A stretch of 35,384 bases of DNA from Bacteroidota bacterium (lineage in GTDB: Bacteria; Bacteroidota; Bacteroidia; NS11-12g; UBA955). The notes under the pieces are model-generated. The model was given only the letters and a program-made list of their open reading frames with translations, was not told where the DNA came from and searched no databases. The stretch covers positions 138,788 to 174,171 of the forward strand of contig CANMBF010000002.1 in NCBI GenBank assembly GCA_947496065.1, given 5' to 3'. The position numbers and the translations under genes are program-made. Positions within the stretch are counted from its first letter, which is position 1; every line of letters begins with the position of its first letter. This document shows, one piece after another, positions 16,062 to 25,020 of the stretch.

Positions 16062-17432
16062 ATGAAGAAATTATTTGTACTTTTTAACTGCCTAGTTGGA
16101 ATAATTGCCTACGGACAGGAAGTTCAAAAAGATTTTACAAAAATTTTACTAGATGAAAATTTTAACAATGGCGACAAAAATTGGAACTCTACCTTTAATG
16201 TCGACAACCTTTTTATTGCTCAAAATGGGTATTATGAATTGTTCAGACGATCGAAAAAATCGGGGTATTTTTTATTGCCCAACGACAAAACCGAATATGG
16301 CTCATTTGAATTAGAAACCGCCATTACCTTTGCTGAACATGATAACCGCAAGCAAAGTGCTGGTATTCTCCTAATGGCTAAGGACAATAGCAGCGGCCTG
16401 TTAGTGGAAATTAATCAGAAAAAAGAATTCCGTGTTTTAAGAATTTACAACGACCGTCAAGTGCCTAAAATGGGCAGTGGCAATGGTTGGATCAAAGCCC
16501 CTACCTTTCTCTCTAAGACACAAAACACCATTACCATTCGTACTTACGACAAGGTCTACGACTTACTCATCAACGGTCAGTTTGTGGTGTCCTTTACCGA
16601 AATTGAATTGAACAAAGGCATGGTAGGCCTCTACATTGGTGCAGATAGCAAAGCCAAATACGATTATTTAAGAATTAAAGGCGAAGAAAAAACCGACCTT
16701 ACCACCATAGAAGTATCCAGTTCTAAAGAAGAAGAAAAATCATTCACCCAAATTATCATCAATCTCAAAAATCAAATCAATAAAAGAGACAAAGAGATTG
16801 ACGAATTAAAAAGCAAATTGAAATTGGCCAGCAATGGCGCTATAAACAATGCCAATCGCGATACAGGCATTATTAACGAGCGCAATAAATTACAAGTGCG
16901 TGTCAACCAATTAGAATCCGATAACGAAGATTTACAATTGCAATTGGTAGCATTGGAAGAAGAGAAAAAGAAACTCGAAGATTTTAAAGCGGGTGTACAA
17001 AGCGGTCAGGAGAATGGCGATATCATTATCAACCTCACCAATATGGTATCCAATCAAAAAACCAAAATTGAAGAGTTGGAACAGCGCAACAAAAGCTTGA
17101 ACAACGAGAACAATAGTTTATTTTTGGAGACCAAAGACTTAACTAAACAACTTGATATTCGCATCAATGCATTGACTTCAGAAAAAGCGAAGAACATTAC
17201 CATGCGTTATGAGTTAGACAGCTTGAAAAAAGTGATTGGTAATTTAACCGATAGTTTAAAAGCCAAAGAAGCCTTGTTAAAAAAGGGCGATGCCAACACA
17301 GCGCCTCCTAAAGAATTGACCGACGAAGAGCAGTTGCAACAACTGATAGAGAAAGAAAGACAGGAGCGCATTAAACGCAGAGAAGAAGAAGAGCGCAAGA
17401 AAAAAGAGGAAGAAGAAAAAGGCAGTAATTAA
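16062..17432 (+). CDS. Secreted protein with LamG-like domain and long coiled coil
   Basis: Starting at the second ATG gives a clean signal peptide (MKKLFVLFNCLVGIIAYGQ) and 456 residues. Residues about 25-205 look like a concanavalin/LamG-type jelly roll (ILLDENFNNGDKNW, GSFELETAITF, SAGILLMAKD, ITIRTYDKVYDLLINGQFV, MVGLYIGADSKAKYDYLRI), as in DUF1080-like binding domains. Residues about 225-395 form heptad-rich coiled coil, and the tail (about 415-456) is a highly charged Glu/Arg/Lys helix. No catalytic motif is seen, so a structural or binding role in the envelope is more likely than an enzyme. The next gene starts 1 bp after its stop, suggesting translational coupling. Confidence 0.75.
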   Translation: MKKLFVLFNCLVGIIAYGQEVQKDFTKILLDENFNNGDKNWNSTFNVDNLFIAQNGYYELFRRSKKSGYFLLPNDKTEYGSFELETAITFAEHDNRKQSAGILLMAKDNSSGLLVEINQKKEFRVLRIYNDRQVPKMGSGNGWIKAPTFLSKTQNTITIRTYDKVYDLLINGQFVVSFTEIELNKGMVGLYIGADSKAKYDYLRIKGEEKTDLTTIEVSSSKEEEKSFTQIIINLKNQINKRDKEIDELKSKLKLASNGAINNANRDTGIINERNKLQVRVNQLESDNEDLQLQLVALEEEKKKLEDFKAGVQSGQENGDIIINLTNMVSNQKTKIEELEQRNKSLNNENNSLFLETKDLTKQLDIRINALTSEKAKNITMRYELDSLKKVIGNLTDSLKAKEALLKKGDANTAPPKELTDEEQLQQLIEKERQERIKRREEEERKKKEEEEKGSN

Positions 17433-17433
17433 A

Positions 17434-17805
17434 ATGCAAATTGTCAGTGCTAGGCTTTTAAATATTCTTACTTTCAACAATCAACAGGTGGTGGCCATGG
17501 CCTTGTGGCCTTTTATTATTTTAAAAGACAAAGCCACCCAAAATAATTTGGTTATTGTTAACCACGAGAAAATTCACCACCGCCAACAACTCGAATTATT
17601 AATACTTCCCTACTATATTTGGTATTTTGCTGAATACTGGTCCAGTTTGCTGCGCAATGGTTTAAGACACCAGCAGGCTTATATGAACATCAGTTTCGAA
17701 AAAGAAGCTTATGCCCATCAAAACAATTTAAATTATTTAAGCAACAGAAAATGGTTGAGCAGTTGGTCGTTTTTTAAAGCGAAGTTTAATTCAACTTCCA
17801 AGTAA
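17434..17805 (+). CDS. Small protein with HExxH motif (possible minimal metallopeptidase)
   Basis: The 123-residue product has HEKIH at residues 44-48 at the start of a helix (NHEKIHHRQQLELLILPYYIWYFAEYW) and SFEKEAYAHQ at 87-96, where Glu89 or Glu91 could be the third zinc ligand, as in gluzincins. A hydrophobic helix (about 54-70) could touch or cross the membrane. No signal peptide is evident. Its ATG is 1 bp after the stop of the LamG-like/coiled-coil gene, so the two are probably made together. Related short HExxH proteins are, as I recall, common in Bacteroidota but uncharacterised. Catalysis is inference from the motif. Confidence 0.65.
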   Translation: MQIVSARLLNILTFNNQQVVAMALWPFIILKDKATQNNLVIVNHEKIHHRQQLELLILPYYIWYFAEYWSSLLRNGLRHQQAYMNISFEKEAYAHQNNLNYLSNRKWLSSWSFFKAKFNSTSK

Positions 17806-18195
17806 AATGCTTGTTATAAATACAAGGTACGCTCAATATTTACAGACACATCCTATACGGCCCCTGTCTGATTACAGGCCCCTGCTAAGCCACTTTGATA
17901 GTTAATTTTTTTGCCAATAGCAAGGCACCAAAAGCCTGTTTTTTGGCCAAGGAAATATCAGAATACAAGTTTTCAAAGGAAGGCATTATTCGAAGTCTTA
18001 TCCTCTGATTTATAGCTATTTAACGCCATTACACATGGATTAATTTCAAACAACAAGTTTAAAAATAGCGAATTTTTATTCGTCACTTAATGGTGTCTTT
18101 TAAATAAAATGGAAGCGATAAAAATACATCAAATGTACTATAGCAGCGCATAAAAATTGATATATGTTTGTACCAACTAAATAAATATAATTAAC
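17806..18195. other. Intergenic region, no gene seen
   Basis: No credible frame is present on either strand. The only signals noted are a short CCTGT / ACAGG hairpin near 17875 and the candidate promoter at 18163-18170. Confidence 0.5.
18163..18170 (+). promoter_or_regulatory. Candidate -7 promoter element for the lipoprotein at 18196
   Basis: TATGTTTG fits TAnnTTTG and lies 25 bp before the ATG. No TTTG is seen at the -33 distance. Confidence 0.35.
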
Positions 18196-19032
18196 ATGAA
18201 AAAATTTAAATTAAGTTTAATGATGCTTGCAGCAATCGTTGTACTTGCATCTTGCGGTGGTCAAATCAGATTGACCGAAACAGAATCTATAGGGAAAGAT
18301 GCTGTTATGAATTCTGTATGTGAAAATAACGACATTAAAGTAACTTACGACATGTGGGCCGAAAATGGGATCACGTATTTTTCTATCTACAACAAAGCCG
18401 AAAAACCTATGTACATCGACTGGAAACGTTCTGTATTTGTTTACAACGATTGGAAAAACGACTATTGGGTTGAAAAAAGTACAAGCCAAGAGTATTTAGT
18501 GCCTTCTGGCACTGGTAAAGCAATTACCTATACAAGAAGAATGTCAACTGTAGTAGCAGAAAGGTATACCTTCATTCCTCCTCATACTTATGTATCGGTT
18601 CCAATGAGTTATACCATCATGAGTTCAGCATTAACTTCAACATCTGAAACTACTGGCGACGACAAAATGGCCATCACAATTACTGACAACTTAAAAACGA
18701 ACCCTAACCATCAAAAAGTAAAAATCCCTAGCACTACTGGCAAAGGCACTGTTAAAGCGTATGAGTTATCTTACTCGAAAGAAACATCTCCATGCAGATT
18801 TAGAAATTTCTTAACCTATGCATTCGACGAAAAATTTGCTAATGAAAAATTCATTGAAAACGAATTCTATGTAAGTAAACACATACAAATGAGTATTAAA
18901 AATTTCTTAGGCAAAAAAACAAAAGCAAAAGTGAGCGTAAAATCATTTGGCAAAAAATCCAAAGGTAAAGTAAACATCTACGATTCTCCATATAAAAAAG
19001 GAACAAGTTTCTATAAGACCTTGATTATGTAA
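18196..19032 (+). CDS. Uncharacterised lipoprotein
   Basis: The 278-residue product has a textbook lipoprotein signal: MKKFKLSLMMLAAIVVLASC with lipid Cys20, followed by GGQ. The first part of the mature protein (VTYDMWAENGITYFSIYNKAEKPMYIDWKRSVFVYND) resembles an immunoglobulin-like or lipocalin-like beta fold. The C-terminal 60 residues are strongly basic (LGKKTKAKVSVKSFGKKSKGKVNIYDSPYKKG). I do not recognise a named family. It stands alone between a promoter-like element and a good terminator, so it is probably a single-gene transcript. Outer-membrane anchoring is inferred. Confidence 0.75.
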   Translation: MKKFKLSLMMLAAIVVLASCGGQIRLTETESIGKDAVMNSVCENNDIKVTYDMWAENGITYFSIYNKAEKPMYIDWKRSVFVYNDWKNDYWVEKSTSQEYLVPSGTGKAITYTRRMSTVVAERYTFIPPHTYVSVPMSYTIMSSALTSTSETTGDDKMAITITDNLKTNPNHQKVKIPSTTGKGTVKAYELSYSKETSPCRFRNFLTYAFDEKFANEKFIENEFYVSKHIQMSIKNFLGKKTKAKVSVKSFGKKSKGKVNIYDSPYKKGTSFYKTLIM

Positions 19033-19051
19033 TCAAGTGTGAAAACATGAT

Positions 19052-19085
19052 AAAAAAACCCGGGCTTTGTGTTCGGGTTTTTTTT
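19052..19085 (+). terminator. Intrinsic terminator after the lipoprotein gene
   Basis: AAAAAAACCCG (19052-19062) pairs with CGGGTTTTTTT (19074-19084) around an 11-nt loop and ends in a T-run. Confidence 0.85.
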
Positions 19086-19198
19086 GCGCTATTAGTTTTA
19101 AAAATTTACTTTTATTGGACTAAACATTCTCTTATCTAATATGTTAATATTTATTACCCAATCCCATAAATATAGATTTTCTTTGCAAAAGAATTCCA

Positions 19199-22024
19199 AT
19201 GAACCAACAAGACACGATAGAAATAACAGGCGCCGCAGAACATAATTTAAAAAACATAGATTTATCGATTCCGCGCAATCAGTTGGTTGTTTTCACAGGA
19301 CTGAGTGGCAGCGGCAAATCGAGCTTAGCATTTGATACCATTTTTGCCGAAGGACAGCGCAGATATTTAGAAACATTTAGTGCTTATGCCCGTCAGTTTA
19401 TTGGCGACATGAAACGCCCTAAGGTCGATAAAATCGACGGCCTTTCACCAGTCATTAGTATTGAACAAAAAACAGTGAGCCGCAATCCGCGCTCTACGGT
19501 CGGCACAATTACCGAAGTATACGATTTTCTTAGATTATTATTTGCCCGTGCTGGCGATGCTTACAGTTATTTGAGTGGTAAAAAAATGGTGCGCTATAGC
19601 GAAGATCAAATTTTAGCGACCATACTCGATAAATTTAGTCTTAAAAAAATAACGGTCTTGGCGCCTTTGGTAAAAGGTAGAAAAGGACATTACCGCGAAT
19701 TGTTTGAACTCATCCGCAGACAAGGTTATAGAAAAGTGAGGGTCGACAATGTGATTTTAGAAATAGAAAGCGGCATGCAACTCGACCGTTATAAAATTCA
19801 CGACATCGAAGTGGTGATCGATCGCATTGAACCAAACGATGCCAATAAAAACCGCATTCACGAAAGTGTGAAGACAGCTTTCAAAATGGGCAAAGGCACT
19901 TTAACGATTTTAGACAACACCGAAAATACCGTTCATTTTTTCAGTAAGTTTTTAATGGACCCCGAAACAGGCTTGAGTTATGATGAACCACAACCCAATA
20001 CGTTTTCTTTTAACAGTCCTTATGGTGCCTGCCCTAATTGCAATGGCTTGGGTATTGTGAGCGAAGTTAACATCGAACACATTATTCCTGATCGCACCAA
20101 GAGCATTAACAAAGGTGGTATTTTACCAATTGGCGAAGTGCGCGAAAATTATACCTTCTCTCAATTGAGAGGTTTGGCTAAAAAATACAAATTCAGTTTG
20201 GCCGATTCAATTAGCAAATTGAGTGATGAAATTTTAGAAATTATTTTACATGGCAGCGACGAAAGTTTTCCTGTGACCTATACGAACTACGAAGGTAAAA
20301 CACAAACGATAGAAGCCACTTTCAAAGGCATTATTCCAATTATCGAAGAGCAGTATTACGAAGGCAATAGCGAGAGTTTAAGTCGCTGGGCCGAGGAGTT
20401 TATGCACGCCAAAGATTGCCCTGTGTGCAATGGTCAACGTTTAAAAAAAGAAGCATTATTTTATAGAATAGAAGGCAAAAACATTGCCGATTTATCTCAA
20501 ATATCAATCAGTGAATTGAACACTTGGCTGCAAACCATAGAAGCCAAATTAAGTGATAGACAAAAAATAATTGCCTCAGAAATCATCAAAGAAATTAGCA
20601 CGCGTGTTGGCTTTTTAGTGAATGTAGGTTTAGATTATTTAACCATGAACAGTCCTGCGAATACCCTGAGTGGTGGCGAGGCTCAACGCATTCGTTTGGC
20701 TACGCAAATTGGTTCTCAATTGGTGAATGTCTTATACATTTTAGATGAGCCAAGCATAGGTTTACACCAACGCGACAACGAAAAATTAATTACCTCCTTA
20801 AAGCAATTGCGCGACTTAGGCAACAGTGTCATTGTTGTTGAACACGACAAAGACATGATGGCCGAGAGCGATTATATTATTGACATTGGTCCGCATGCAG
20901 GTGTGAATGGCGGTCGCATTGTAGCGCAAGGCACCTACCCTGAATTCTTAAAACAAAATTCCACTACTGCGCAATACATCAATGGCACCAAAACCATCGA
21001 AGTACCTAAGAAGAGAAGAAAAGGCAATGGCCACAAAATTGTATTGAAAGGTTGCACTGGTCACAATTTAAAAAATGTGAATGTAGAGTTTCCACTTGGT
21101 CAGTTTATTTGCGTAACAGGTGTTTCGGGCAGTGGTAAGTCTTCGTTAATTAATGAAACCTTGTACCCTATTTTAGCCAAGCATGTATACAATAGTAAGT
21201 ACCAATGCTTGCCTTATAAAAGTATAACTGGTTTAGAAAATATTGATAAAGTGATACGCATTGACCAGTCGCCAATTGGTCGTACGCCAAGAAGTAATCC
21301 TGCCACTTACACGGGGGTTTTCAGCGATATCAGAAATTTATTTACCCTATTACCAGAGGCCAAAATAAGAGGTTATAAACCTGGCCGTTTTTCATTTAAT
21401 GTGAGTGGTGGTCGTTGCGAAACTTGCAAAGGCGGAGGCTACAAAGTAATACAAATGAATTTCTTGCCCGATGTGGAAGTATTGTGCGATGTATGTAATG
21501 GCAAGCGCTATAACCGAGAAACTTTAGAGGTGAGATACAAAGGCAAAAGTATTAACGATGTGTTGGACATGCCGATTGAACAAGCTGTCGATTTTTTCGA
21601 TAATATGCCCATGATTAACCGCAAAATGCAAGCATTGAAAGATGTGGGCTTGGGTTATATCACTTTAGGACAATCGTCTACAACACTTAGTGGTGGCGAA
21701 GCGCAGCGTGTTAAGTTGGCCGAAGAATTAAGTAAAAAAGAAACAGGTGCTACCTTTTATATTTTAGATGAACCAACCACTGGTTTGCATTTCGATGATA
21801 TCAATGTATTGTTGGGTGTATTGAATCGCTTAATCGAAAAAGGTAATTCAGTATTGGTAATTGAGCACAACATGGATGTGATTAAAGTAGCAGATTATTT
21901 AATTGATTTGGGTCCAGAAGGTGGGCATGGTGGTGGTGAAATATTAGCGATAGGAACGCCGGAAGAATTGATAAAATCTGCCAAGAGCCATACGGCTAGG
22001 TATTTGAAAAAAGAGTTGGTATAA
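19199..22024 (+). CDS. uvrA: UvrABC nucleotide excision repair ATPase UvrA
   Basis: The 941-residue product has the tandem ABC layout of UvrA, which scans DNA for bulky damage and hands it to UvrB. Walker A motifs are GLSGSGKS at 34-41 and GVSGSGKS at about 641-648. ABC signatures LSGGEAQR occur near 490 and 830, and Walker B with LDEPSIGLHQ and LDEPTTGLH. Zinc ligands are CPNC (about 278) with CPVC (about 408), and CETC (about 741) with CDVC. The UvrB-binding and insertion regions (ISIEQKTVSRNPRSTVGT, DQSPIGRTPRSNPATYTG) are intact. Length matches the family. It ends 7 bp from the stop of the convergent barrel gene. Confidence 0.97.
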   Translation: MNQQDTIEITGAAEHNLKNIDLSIPRNQLVVFTGLSGSGKSSLAFDTIFAEGQRRYLETFSAYARQFIGDMKRPKVDKIDGLSPVISIEQKTVSRNPRSTVGTITEVYDFLRLLFARAGDAYSYLSGKKMVRYSEDQILATILDKFSLKKITVLAPLVKGRKGHYRELFELIRRQGYRKVRVDNVILEIESGMQLDRYKIHDIEVVIDRIEPNDANKNRIHESVKTAFKMGKGTLTILDNTENTVHFFSKFLMDPETGLSYDEPQPNTFSFNSPYGACPNCNGLGIVSEVNIEHIIPDRTKSINKGGILPIGEVRENYTFSQLRGLAKKYKFSLADSISKLSDEILEIILHGSDESFPVTYTNYEGKTQTIEATFKGIIPIIEEQYYEGNSESLSRWAEEFMHAKDCPVCNGQRLKKEALFYRIEGKNIADLSQISISELNTWLQTIEAKLSDRQKIIASEIIKEISTRVGFLVNVGLDYLTMNSPANTLSGGEAQRIRLATQIGSQLVNVLYILDEPSIGLHQRDNEKLITSLKQLRDLGNSVIVVEHDKDMMAESDYIIDIGPHAGVNGGRIVAQGTYPEFLKQNSTTAQYINGTKTIEVPKKRRKGNGHKIVLKGCTGHNLKNVNVEFPLGQFICVTGVSGSGKSSLINETLYPILAKHVYNSKYQCLPYKSITGLENIDKVIRIDQSPIGRTPRSNPATYTGVFSDIRNLFTLLPEAKIRGYKPGRFSFNVSGGRCETCKGGGYKVIQMNFLPDVEVLCDVCNGKRYNRETLEVRYKGKSINDVLDMPIEQAVDFFDNMPMINRKMQALKDVGLGYITLGQSSTTLSGGEAQRVKLAEELSKKETGATFYILDEPTTGLHFDDINVLLGVLNRLIEKGNSVLVIEHNMDVIKVADYLIDLGPEGGHGGGEILAIGTPEELIKSAKSHTARYLKKELV

Positions 22025-22031
22025 ACCTATC

Positions 22032-22679
22032 TTAATTCAACGGAAATGAAAAGCTGAGATAAATATTTCTACTTCTTATGCGAATATCATTTGGATTGTA
22101 ATATTTAGGCACCAAGTTATTTAAACCATAATTGTATTGCAGAGAACAACGAATATCTGTATTTAAAAAATGGGTGGTGGTTAATTTAAACACCAAGCCC
22201 ACATCATTGCCTCTTCTGTTTGATGCCGAAGTATTGCCATAGCGCATTTTATAGCGTGTGGAGGCTTCGGTAAAATGCCCACCAATGGGCAATGCTAAAT
22301 AAGGACCAGCGCCTAAATAGATTTCTTGCCCTGGGCGATCAGCAATTAAAGTTTGCATGAGCGGTAAATCTAAACGCATATATTTGGCCACTACATTGCT
22401 ATTGGCAGCATTGGCAACATAGATACTATATGCAGTCTTTACAAACGAGAGCGAAGGATTAAAACTTAGGTACTGAAATTTATTGCTTTCAGATTTTAAA
22501 TTCAATATGGTTTCAATGCCTAGCCCATAACCAAATCGACCGCCCATGGCGATAGCAGGACGGTAGCGCAAACTACTTAAGCCCACATCGGTTTTAATAA
22601 ATAACTTTGTTTGTGCTTCACTATTTATGCTTTGTAAAAGAAAAACGAGCAGAAAAAAATAAAATTTTAGTTGTTGCAT
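22032..22679 (-). CDS. Outer-membrane beta-barrel protein (OMP_b-brl-like)
   Basis: The 215-residue product has a signal peptide (MQQLKFYFFLLVFLLQSINSEAQ) and alternating amphipathic strands typical of small barrels: LFIKTDVGLSSLRY, GGRFGYGLGIETIL, KYMRLDLPLMQTLI, EIYLGAGPYLALPIGGHF, NDVGLVFKLTTTHFLNTDIRCSLQYNYGLNNL, and a terminal strand ending in RNIYLSFSFPLN. This is the pattern of the PorT/OMP_b-brl_2 families of Bacteroidota. Substrate or partner is unknown. It converges with uvrA, ending 7 bp from it, with no terminator visible between them. Confidence 0.8.
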   Translation of the reverse strand: MQQLKFYFFLLVFLLQSINSEAQTKLFIKTDVGLSSLRYRPAIAMGGRFGYGLGIETILNLKSESNKFQYLSFNPSLSFVKTAYSIYVANAANSNVVAKYMRLDLPLMQTLIADRPGQEIYLGAGPYLALPIGGHFTEASTRYKMRYGNTSASNRRGNDVGLVFKLTTTHFLNTDIRCSLQYNYGLNNLVPKYYNPNDIRIRSRNIYLSFSFPLN

Positions 22680-22771
22680 GTTAGGTTACAAATTTATTTA
22701 AAATGCTTGGAATGATGCCGTTTAATTATTTGTGTTTTTTTACAAAAAATAAGTCCTAAAATTGAAGTGAA

Positions 22772-23194
22772 ATGGAGATTGAAGTAAAAAAAATAATAAG
22801 TGAAGCCGAGCGTCAAATGGCTTATGACATCAGGCACACTGTTTTTGTGATTGAGCAAGTGGTAGATCCTACCGAGGAGTTCGATGAATATGACGGTGCT
22901 TGTACGCATTTTATTGCATATGCCGATAAGGTTGCCTGTGGCACTGCTAGGTGGCGATTCAAGGCTGAAGGTATCATTAAGTTAGAGCGTTTTGCGGTCT
23001 TAGAAAACTACAGGGGCAAAGGTGTGGGTGCCGCATTAGTCGATGCAGTGATCAACGATTTACCCTATGCTAACACGGTTATGATGCATGCGCAACTACA
23101 CGCCCTACCTTTTTACGAGAAGCAGGGCTTTGCTGCCTATGGCGATGAGTTTGACGAAGCTGGTATCAGGCACTATGCGATGAAGCTGGTGTAA
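22772..23194 (+). CDS. GNAT family N-acetyltransferase (ElaA/YjcF-like)
   Basis: The 140-residue product is a single GNAT domain. The N-terminal IRHTVFVIEQVVDPTEEFDEYDG is the usual opening of the ElaA/YjcF group. Motif A is LERFAVLENYRGKGVGAALVDAV, with the acetyl-CoA pyrophosphate loop RGKGVG at 81-86, and motif B is MMHAQLHALPFYEKQGFAAYGDEFDEAGIRHYAM. It transfers an acetyl group from acetyl-CoA to an unknown amine in the cytoplasm. The ATG gives the full domain. A palindromic repeat cluster follows it. Confidence 0.9.
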   Translation: MEIEVKKIISEAERQMAYDIRHTVFVIEQVVDPTEEFDEYDGACTHFIAYADKVACGTARWRFKAEGIIKLERFAVLENYRGKGVGAALVDAVINDLPYANTVMMHAQLHALPFYEKQGFAAYGDEFDEAGIRHYAMKLV

Positions 23195-23236
23195 GGTTGC
23201 GAGCTTTTACATCTCATCAGAGCAGAGGATGGTATA

Positions 23237-23249
23237 ATCCCTACGGGAT
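23237..23249. repeat. ATCCC-TAC-GGGAT palindrome, copy A1
   Basis: Perfect 5-bp arms around TAC. The GTTACAGATATT box found beside copies A2 and A4 is absent here. Confidence 0.7.
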
Positions 23250-23272
23250 AAAAGTTGTCCTTGATCGCTAGT

Positions 23273-23300
23273 GTTACAGATATTATATCCCTACGGGATA
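23273..23300 (+). repeat. REP-like module A2: GTTACAGATATT box plus palindrome
   Basis: The 12-nt box (23273-23284), one spacer base, then TATCCCTACGGGATA (23286-23300). Confidence 0.8.
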
Positions 23301-23357
23301 ATTTTGCGGCTTGGTCGACTTTGTTGCATCTTGATATCTAATGTTTGCTAGAGTAAA

Positions 23358-23370
23358 ATCCCTACGTGAT
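23358..23370. repeat. Degenerate ATCCC palindrome, copy A3
   Basis: ATCCCTACGTGAT has one mismatch in the right arm. No full box precedes it. Confidence 0.5.
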
Positions 23371-23393
23371 ATTGACTACTTTTTGTTTTGTCT

Positions 23394-23421
23394 GTTACAG
23401 ATATTCTATCCCTAAGGGATA
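23394..23421 (+). repeat. REP-like module A4: GTTACAGATATT box plus palindrome
   Basis: The box (23394-23405), one spacer base, then TATCCCTAAGGGATA (23407-23421). Confidence 0.8.
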
Positions 23422-23474
23422 GAAATACATAACACTAGAATTATTACTTTGCTTTTCACTACCCCTAACGCAAC

Positions 23475-23582
23475 GACCCCGCAGGGGTCGAATATCTGTA
23501 ACCGGCACAATGTAATTGTGCCGGACAAGCATCGACCAAGCACAACTGTGTTTGGCGACCAATTTGCACACTTGCAAATTGG
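23475..23582 (-). repeat. 108-bp multi-hairpin repeat, copy B1
   Basis: In order on the plus strand: palindrome GACCCCGCAGGGGTC (23475-23489), one base, AATATCTGTAAC (23491-23502, the reverse of the A box), a perfect 10-bp-stem hairpin CCGGCACAAT-GTA-ATTGTGCCGG (23502-23524), a near-perfect hairpin (23536-23555), and CCAATTTGCA-CACT-TGCAAATTGG (23559-23582). It is repeated at 23723-23830. Confidence 0.9.
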
Positions 23583-23667
23583 ATGACAAACAACATAGAA
23601 TCAAAGCAAAAAAAAGACGGCAACCAATCTCAATTAATACGACCTCGACACAAGCAACAATTATGAC

Positions 23668-23682
23668 GACCCGAAAAGGGTC
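23668..23682. repeat. GACCC-GAAAA-GGGTC palindrome
   Basis: Perfect 5-bp arms around GAAAA, between the two 108-bp units. It may be a remnant of a third unit. Confidence 0.5.
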
Positions 23683-23722
23683 AGACATTTATACCATCTG
23701 CCACACAAGCATCAACCACAAA

Positions 23723-23830
23723 GACCCCGTAGGGGTCGAATATCTGTAACCGGCACAATGTAATTGTGCCGGACAAACACTAACAAAGTACCACTGTGTT
23801 TGGCGACCAATTTGCACACTTGCAAATGGG
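23723..23830 (-). repeat. 108-bp multi-hairpin repeat, copy B2
   Basis: It has the same order and the same length as copy B1 in the same orientation, 248 bp downstream start to start. The first palindrome has GTA instead of GCA at its centre, the second hairpin (23750-23772) is identical, and the last hairpin has one mismatch (TGCAAATGGG). Confidence 0.9.
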
Positions 23831-23903
23831 ATGACAAACACGCGCATATGACAAGCACCTCATGATGTGACAAACACGCCCGCCCAAAAAAGTAAAACCC
23901 AAT

Positions 23904-23927
23904 AAAAAACCCCAGTTACCTGGGGTT
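23904..23927 (-). terminator. Intrinsic terminator of recA
   Basis: AACCCCAG (23908-23915) and CTGGGGTT (23920-23927) flank TTAC. Read on the minus strand the stem ends in six T. Confidence 0.9.
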
Positions 23928-23982
23928 CTTTACACACATTAATACAATTAATATTTCAGTTATTAATTATCTTAGTCTTTAT

Positions 23983-25020
23983 TTAATCTTCCGTTTTATC
24001 TTCGGCTATTGCCAAATTTCCGGACATTAATTTATCTTTTAATTTTTGCTCTATCTCTTTCCACATTTCTACATTGTCTTCGAGCAACTCTTTTACTGAA
24101 TCGCGACCTTGACCCAACTTAGTGCCACCATAGCTAAACCATGAACCACTTTTTTGAACAATGCCGTTGTCAACTGCTAAGTCTAACACCTCGCCAACAC
24201 GTGATATACCTTTGCCGTACATGATATCAAATTCTACCACTCTGAAAGGCGGTGCTACTTTATTTTTAGCAACCTTTACCTTTGTTCTGTTTCCTACTAT
24301 TTCATCACCATCTTTGATCTGACCAATTCTGCGAATATCTAAACGCACTGACGCGTAAAACTTCAAAGCATTACCACCGGTTGTTGTTTCAGGATTACCA
24401 AACATTACACCGATTTTTTCTCTCAATTGGTTAATGAAAATACAAATACAACCTGTCTTGTTAATCGTACCTGTTAATTTTCTTAAAGCCTGTGACATCA
24501 AACGGGCTTGCAATCCCATTTTGCTATCACCCATATCGCCTTCAATCTCTGCACGAGGCACCAAGGCCGCTACCGAGTCAATCACGATAACATCAATTGC
24601 ACCTGAACGGATTAGGTTATCTGCAATCTCTAAAGCTTGCTCTCCGTCATCCGGTTGTGAGATTAATAACTCTGCAGTATTTATACCCAATTTTTGCGCA
24701 TAAAACTTATCGAATGCATGCTCCGCATCTATAAAGGCACATAGGCCGCCTTTCTTTTGTGCTTCTGCTATACAACTCATGGCCAAAGTAGTTTTACCAC
24801 TACTTTCTGGACCATATATTTCTATTACTCTTCCTTTCGGAAAACCGCCAACACCTAAGGCCAAATCTAAGCCAAAGGACCCTGTTGAAATTACCTCTGT
24901 GGCGACAACTGTGTTGTCATCCATCTTCATCACTACGCCTTTACCATAACTCTTCTCGAGTTTATCAATCGTTAGTTTTAATGCTTTTAGTTTTTCTGTA
25001 TTCGAATCTGCTGCTGCCAT
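23983..25020 (-). CDS. recA: Recombinase RecA
   Basis: The 345-residue product (ATG at 25018-25020) has all RecA landmarks: [13 protein letters not shown], Walker A GPESSGKT at 70-77, [23 protein letters not shown] (Walker B and loop L1), [37 protein letters not shown] (loop L2), and the C-terminal IAEDKTED tail. It forms filaments on single-stranded DNA for strand exchange and SOS signalling. A start eight codons upstream would add MLISYHRD, which is not usual. No LexA-type operator is recognisable to me in the AT-rich upstream gap. It is followed by a clear terminator. Confidence 0.97.
   Translation of the reverse strand: MAAADSNTEKLKALKLTIDKLEKSYGKGVVMKMDDNTVVATEVISTGSFGLDLALGVGGFPKGRVIEIYGPESSGKTTLAMSCIAEAQKKGGLCAFIDAEHAFDKFYAQKLGINTAELLISQPDDGEQALEIADNLIRSGAIDVIVIDSVAALVPRAEIEGDMGDSKMGLQARLMSQALRKLTGTINKTGCICIFINQLREKIGVMFGNPETTTGGNALKFYASVRLDIRRIGQIKDGDEIVGNRTKVKVAKNKVAPPFRVVEFDIMYGKGISRVGEVLDLAVDNGIVQKSGSWFSYGGTKLGQGRDSVKELLEDNVEMWKEIEQKLKDKLMSGNLAIAEDKTED

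Larger units (their letters stand above)
23195..23982. other. Non-coding region filled with palindromic repeats
   Basis: This 788-bp gap between the GNAT gene and recA has no credible gene. It contains four short ATCCC/GGGAT palindromes on the left, two copies of a 108-bp multi-hairpin unit on the right, a further GACCC-GAAAA-GGGTC palindrome at 23668-23682, and the recA terminator at the end. Confidence 0.8.

Noticed and set aside
23237-23420. Possible CRISPR array from four ATCCCTACGGGAT repeats
   Set aside because: The repeats are only 13-15 bp, one is degenerate, spacing is irregular (about 50-71 bp) and there are no cas genes. They fit REP-like palindromes better.
23395-23749. Two overlapping open frames of 77-97 codons in the repeat cluster
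   Set aside because: They run through hairpin repeats, have low-complexity translations and no plausible start context.
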